This document shows positions 61,584 through 64,000 of a stretch of 64,000 bases of DNA, one piece after another. The stretch is taken from NCBI RefSeq assembly GCF_042685645.1, contig NZ_JBHUNX010000001.1, positions 2,480,001 through 2,544,000 on the forward strand, written 5' to 3'. The DNA is from Salininema proteolyticum. GTDB lineage: Bacteria > Actinomycetota > Actinomycetes > Mycobacteriales > Micromonosporaceae. The stretch's first letter is position 1. Each line of letters starts with the position of its first letter. The position numbers and the translations under genes are program-made. Under the pieces are notes generated by a model. It had not been told where the DNA came from. It worked only from the letters and a program-made list of their open reading frames with translations, and did not search any database.

Positions 61584-62180
61584 ATGTCCGACATGCGATT
61601 CTCCACCACCCCCGACCTCCACCTCCCGCGCCTGCAGCGCAGCGTGCTCCTCTTCGCCGGCGGCATCGCCGCCTCCGGCGCCGGTTCCTGGCTCGTCCTG
61701 GAGGGTTTCGCGGACCCCTCGGACGAGGTGGCGGCAGTCCCCTTCTGCCTCGGCATTCTCCTGGCGTTGTTCGCACTGACCGGGTTCGTCCAAGGCTTCC
61801 GAGGAGCGCGGAGGAGAGGCGAGAACGCGATCGACGTCGTCTACGAACCCGACGGTCTCCGCACCCGGGGCGGCCGGCTCACTCCGTGGGACTCGATCCG
61901 CGAGGTCGTCGTCATCCAGTACAAGAACAACGCCAAGGTCCAGCTCCTGTGGGACAACTCCGCGCTCAACACCGCCGTGGAGGTGGCTCTTCGGGACCGA
62001 GCCGAACTCGACGGCCTCGGCAGGGCGGGGACGCGATGGCGCCGAGGCGAGCGCCGCCTGTACATCGACCTGCGGCGCTATTCAAGGGAGGAGCGCGGTG
62101 GCGACTTCAACGACATAGTCGGGAGGTTGAAGTCCCGCCGGATCACAGTGAACTTCAAACACGCTCACCAGCAGGTCTGA
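61584..62180 (+). CDS. small membrane protein, hypothetical
   Basis: A 198-aa protein with two hydrophobic segments (LLFAGGIAASGAGSWLVLEGF and FCLGILLALFALTGFV). A soluble C-terminal domain contains IDVVYEPDGLRTRGGRLTPWDSIREVVV, which recalls a PH-like domain start, and a basic end. No function assigned. It starts 37 bases after the acidic-tail protein gene. Confidence 0.6.
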   Translation: MSDMRFSTTPDLHLPRLQRSVLLFAGGIAASGAGSWLVLEGFADPSDEVAAVPFCLGILLALFALTGFVQGFRGARRRGENAIDVVYEPDGLRTRGGRLTPWDSIREVVVIQYKNNAKVQLLWDNSALNTAVEVALRDRAELDGLGRAGTRWRRGERRLYIDLRRYSREERGGDFNDIVGRLKSRRITVNFKHAHQQV

Positions 62181-62207
62181 CCGTCCCTCCCGAGCTCTCG
62201 GCGGCCC

Positions 62208-63095
62208 TCAGTCGGCGGTCAGTTCCGCGTCGGAGAGGTCCCGCGCCTTGGCGAGCACGGCCTCTCTCTCCTCACCGGTCAGGGCGATCTCGATGTGCTC
62301 CTCGATCGCGCCCGGCAGCTCCTCGGGCTCGAGCCTCTTCTCCGCCGGCTCCGCGCCGGCGCGGGCGATCTTCAGCTTCAGCCCCTGGATCTCGCGGATC
62401 TCGTCCTCCTTGTGCCGGCTCAGGACGTACCCCTTGTGGAAGGGCGAGCGCGGGTGGTGCTGGGCGATGTAGTTGGCGTCCACGTAGTCGGCGCGGTAGG
62501 CCCTGGAGAGGTCGAACTTGTGCGCGTTGGACCATTCCCGCCCGTCGAAGACGCGGAAGACCCACATGTCGTGGTCGGTGCGGTCCAGGCGGGCCCTGCG
62601 CCCCGCGTACTGCTCGGCCTCGAATCCGTCGGTCAGTTCCAGCGGACGGCCGATGCCGAACGACCCCACGCCCACGTCCAGGAACCACCGCCGTCCGTCG
62701 AGGTCGATGAGCAGGGCGGTGTGCGCCGCCGACCGCAGCACGTGGTCGGGCGACCCGCCCAGGATGCGGGCGTTGAGCCCGGTGACCCGGTAGCCGAGGC
62801 GCTCGAGGACGGAGCCGAGGAGTCCGTTGGCCTCATAGCAGTAACCTCCCCTGCGGCGCCGGACGATCTTGTCCTGCAGGCCGGGGACGTCGATGCGAAT
62901 CTCTTTGCCGTGCATGACGTCCAGGTTCTCGAACGGAACGGCGCGCAGGTGCGCCCCGGCGAGGGAGGCGAGGTTGTCGAGAGTCGGCTCGGTGCCCCCG
63001 CGGTAGTCGATCCGGTCGAAGTAGGCCTCGAGGTCGAGGAGGTCGCCGTCCCACCCGTAGTGGTCGACGAAGTCGTTCTGCGCGCTGGTGCCCAT
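62208..63095 (-). CDS. arylamine N-acetyltransferase
   Basis: A 295-aa NAT-fold enzyme with the catalytic triad C86 in RRGGYCYEAN, H125 in SAAHTALLI and D140 in FLDVGVGSFG. It acetylates arylamines or hydrazines from acetyl-CoA and in actinobacteria is linked to lipid or secondary-metabolite biosynthesis. ATG 63095 is the first residue of conserved sequence; the upstream frame belongs to no gene. It converges with the small membrane protein gene. Confidence 0.88.
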   Translation of the reverse strand: MGTSAQNDFVDHYGWDGDLLDLEAYFDRIDYRGGTEPTLDNLASLAGAHLRAVPFENLDVMHGKEIRIDVPGLQDKIVRRRRGGYCYEANGLLGSVLERLGYRVTGLNARILGGSPDHVLRSAAHTALLIDLDGRRWFLDVGVGSFGIGRPLELTDGFEAEQYAGRRARLDRTDHDMWVFRVFDGREWSNAHKFDLSRAYRADYVDANYIAQHHPRSPFHKGYVLSRHKEDEIREIQGLKLKIARAGAEPAEKRLEPEELPGAIEEHIEIALTGEEREAVLAKARDLSDAELTAD

Positions 63096-63214
63096 GGGTC
63101 CGCTCCTTGCGATGTTGTTCCGGGTCGATGGTTCCAGTCTCCTGATGGCGGTGACGGAAAGGTTCCGGAATGGTTCCGGTCCGGGTCGGGGAGCCGTGGC
63201 TCCCCGACGTCGGG

Positions 63215-64000
63215 TCACGCGGCGACGCGTTTGACGTCCCACATCCGCCCGACCAGGATCAGGGCCACGCCGATCGCCATGACGACGGTGATGACCGTCA
63301 GCCCGGCCTGGAATCCGGCCATGCCGGCGCCGCCGATGGTCCATCCGAGGGCGGCGAGGGCGGGTCCCAGGTTGGATCCGACGGTCCGGGCGGTGGCGTT
63401 GAGCCCTCCGACCGTTCCGCCGGCCTCGTCGGGCGCGGACTGGACGATGGCGGTGATGACGGGGCTGGAGAAGACGCCGAACCCGATACCGACCAGGCCC
63501 AGGGCGGCGATCATGTCGAATGAGGTGGCGTCCGGTCCGAGCATGTAGAAGGCGGCCATGGAGGCCAGGGAGGTGAAGGCTCCGACCGTGGTCACGGGGC
63601 CGGCCCCGAACTTGTCGGCGAGGGTCCCGGCGAGGGGCGTCATGACTCCCATCCCGGCGACGAAGGCCAGCAGCACGATGCCGGTCTGGGCGGGCCCGCC
63701 GCCCACGACCTCGTCGATGAAGTAGGGCAGCAGGAACGCCGAGACGCCGACGATGGTGCTCATCAGCGCCAGGGCTAGGGTTCCGTGGCCGATCTGGCGG
63801 ACCGACAGCAGCGCGACGACCGGCCGGGTGCCCTTCAGCCTGGTCCACGCGATTCCGAGCGCCACGGCGCCGGCCAGGTAGAAGGCGGAGGAGATCCGCA
63901 GTTCGGCCAGCTCCCCGAAGCCGAGGATCCCCAGGCTCAGGGCGCCGCCGAGGACGGCGAGCTCGACGAGGAGGGCCGGTTTGGGCAGCGCCAGGCCCTT
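63215..64000 (-). CDS. MFS transporter, 5' end outside window
   Basis: C-terminal 261 residues of a major facilitator protein. The frame stays open to the window edge, so the N-terminal half is outside. Visible are several membrane segments (ALALMSTIVGVSAFLLPYFI, GIVLLAFVAGMGVMTPLAGTLAD, MAGFQAGLTVITVVMAIGVALILVG) and the motif-like GTLADKFGAG. The substrate is unknown. It lies 119 bases upstream of the arylamine acetyltransferase gene. Confidence 0.8.
   Translation of the reverse strand, partial: KGLALPKPALLVELAVLGGALSLGILGFGELAELRISSAFYLAGAVALGIAWTRLKGTRPVVALLSVRQIGHGTLALALMSTIVGVSAFLLPYFIDEVVGGGPAQTGIVLLAFVAGMGVMTPLAGTLADKFGAGPVTTVGAFTSLASMAAFYMLGPDATSFDMIAALGLVGIGFGVFSSPVITAIVQSAPDEAGGTVGGLNATARTVGSNLGPALAALGWTIGGAGMAGFQAGLTVITVVMAIGVALILVGRMWDVKRVAA

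Overview
The window is a 64 kb stretch of high-GC chromosome from a Gram-positive actinomycete. The evidence is GC-rich third codon positions throughout, frequent GTG starts, a phosphatidylinositol mannosyltransferase of the PimB type, a SigB/SigF-family sigma factor, a fused FAD/Fe-S oxidase, an actinobacterial type I glutamine synthetase, and FadD15-like and ROK glucokinase genes in the usual actinobacterial neighbourhood. The order cannot be fixed by eye; a streptomycete, a Streptosporangiales member or a Glycomyces-like organism would all fit. Roughly 32.7-64 kb is conserved core. Roughly 1-32 kb is accessory or variable and holds the repeats, pseudogenes, the tRNA-like locus and the insertion sequence.

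Left part (0-13.4 kb): an MFS exporter; an HD phosphohydrolase preceded by an 8-bp tandem repeat; a PH-like membrane protein; a MarR regulator with a candidate operator; an envelope export module made of a lipoprotein, a peptidoglycan-binding adaptor, an ATPase and a FtsX-type permease, joined by ATGA overlaps and divergent from an OmpR-type two-component system; an M50B-like membrane protein; a SnoaL-like protein; a chloramphenicol-type (Cmx-like) efflux pump; and a LuxR-type HTH-only protein.

Stress and redox section (13.4-24.7 kb): a TauD-like protein that appears to lack an iron ligand; a leucine-anticodon tRNA-like gene with a short variable loop, inside one arm of a 122-bp inverted repeat; a SigB-type sigma factor; a CBS-pair protein; a 1019-aa FAD/4Fe-4S oxidase; a broken GH15 fragment; a pyruvate-oxidase-like ThDP enzyme; a doubly broken LigD phosphoesterase gene; and a small basic Rho/SAP-like protein. 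Promoters resembling the SigB consensus (GTTT-N15-GGGTA) lie before the CBS gene and, more weakly, before the sigma gene and the ThDP enzyme, which suggests one regulon.

Decayed island (24-32 kb): small hypotheticals, coding remnants and a complete 956-bp IS5-type element. Its 13-bp inverted repeats and CTG target duplication can be read exactly, and it replaced the last residues of a GlxA-type regulator. After it come a cyanamide-hydratase-like HD protein, a GNAT acetyltransferase, two hypotheticals and an ASCH protein.

Core section (32-64 kb): TetR/SDR divergent pair, MBL hydrolase, azlCD, glnA with GlnR-like sites, RDD protein, NYN-domain protein, pimB, a NarL-type two-component pair, acyl-CoA synthetase, glucokinase, a TIGR00300 protein, a CopB-type copper ATPase with a CsoR-like operator at its start codon, a metallophosphoesterase pair, pepN, a DUF1015 protein, rpiB, an atypical membrane Ser/Thr kinase, pyrE, a LamG-like secreted protein, a 3-hydroxyisobutyryl-CoA hydrolase-like protein, two small membrane proteins, an arylamine N-acetyltransferase and a truncated MFS gene at the window edge. 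Several perfect hairpin terminators separate these units.
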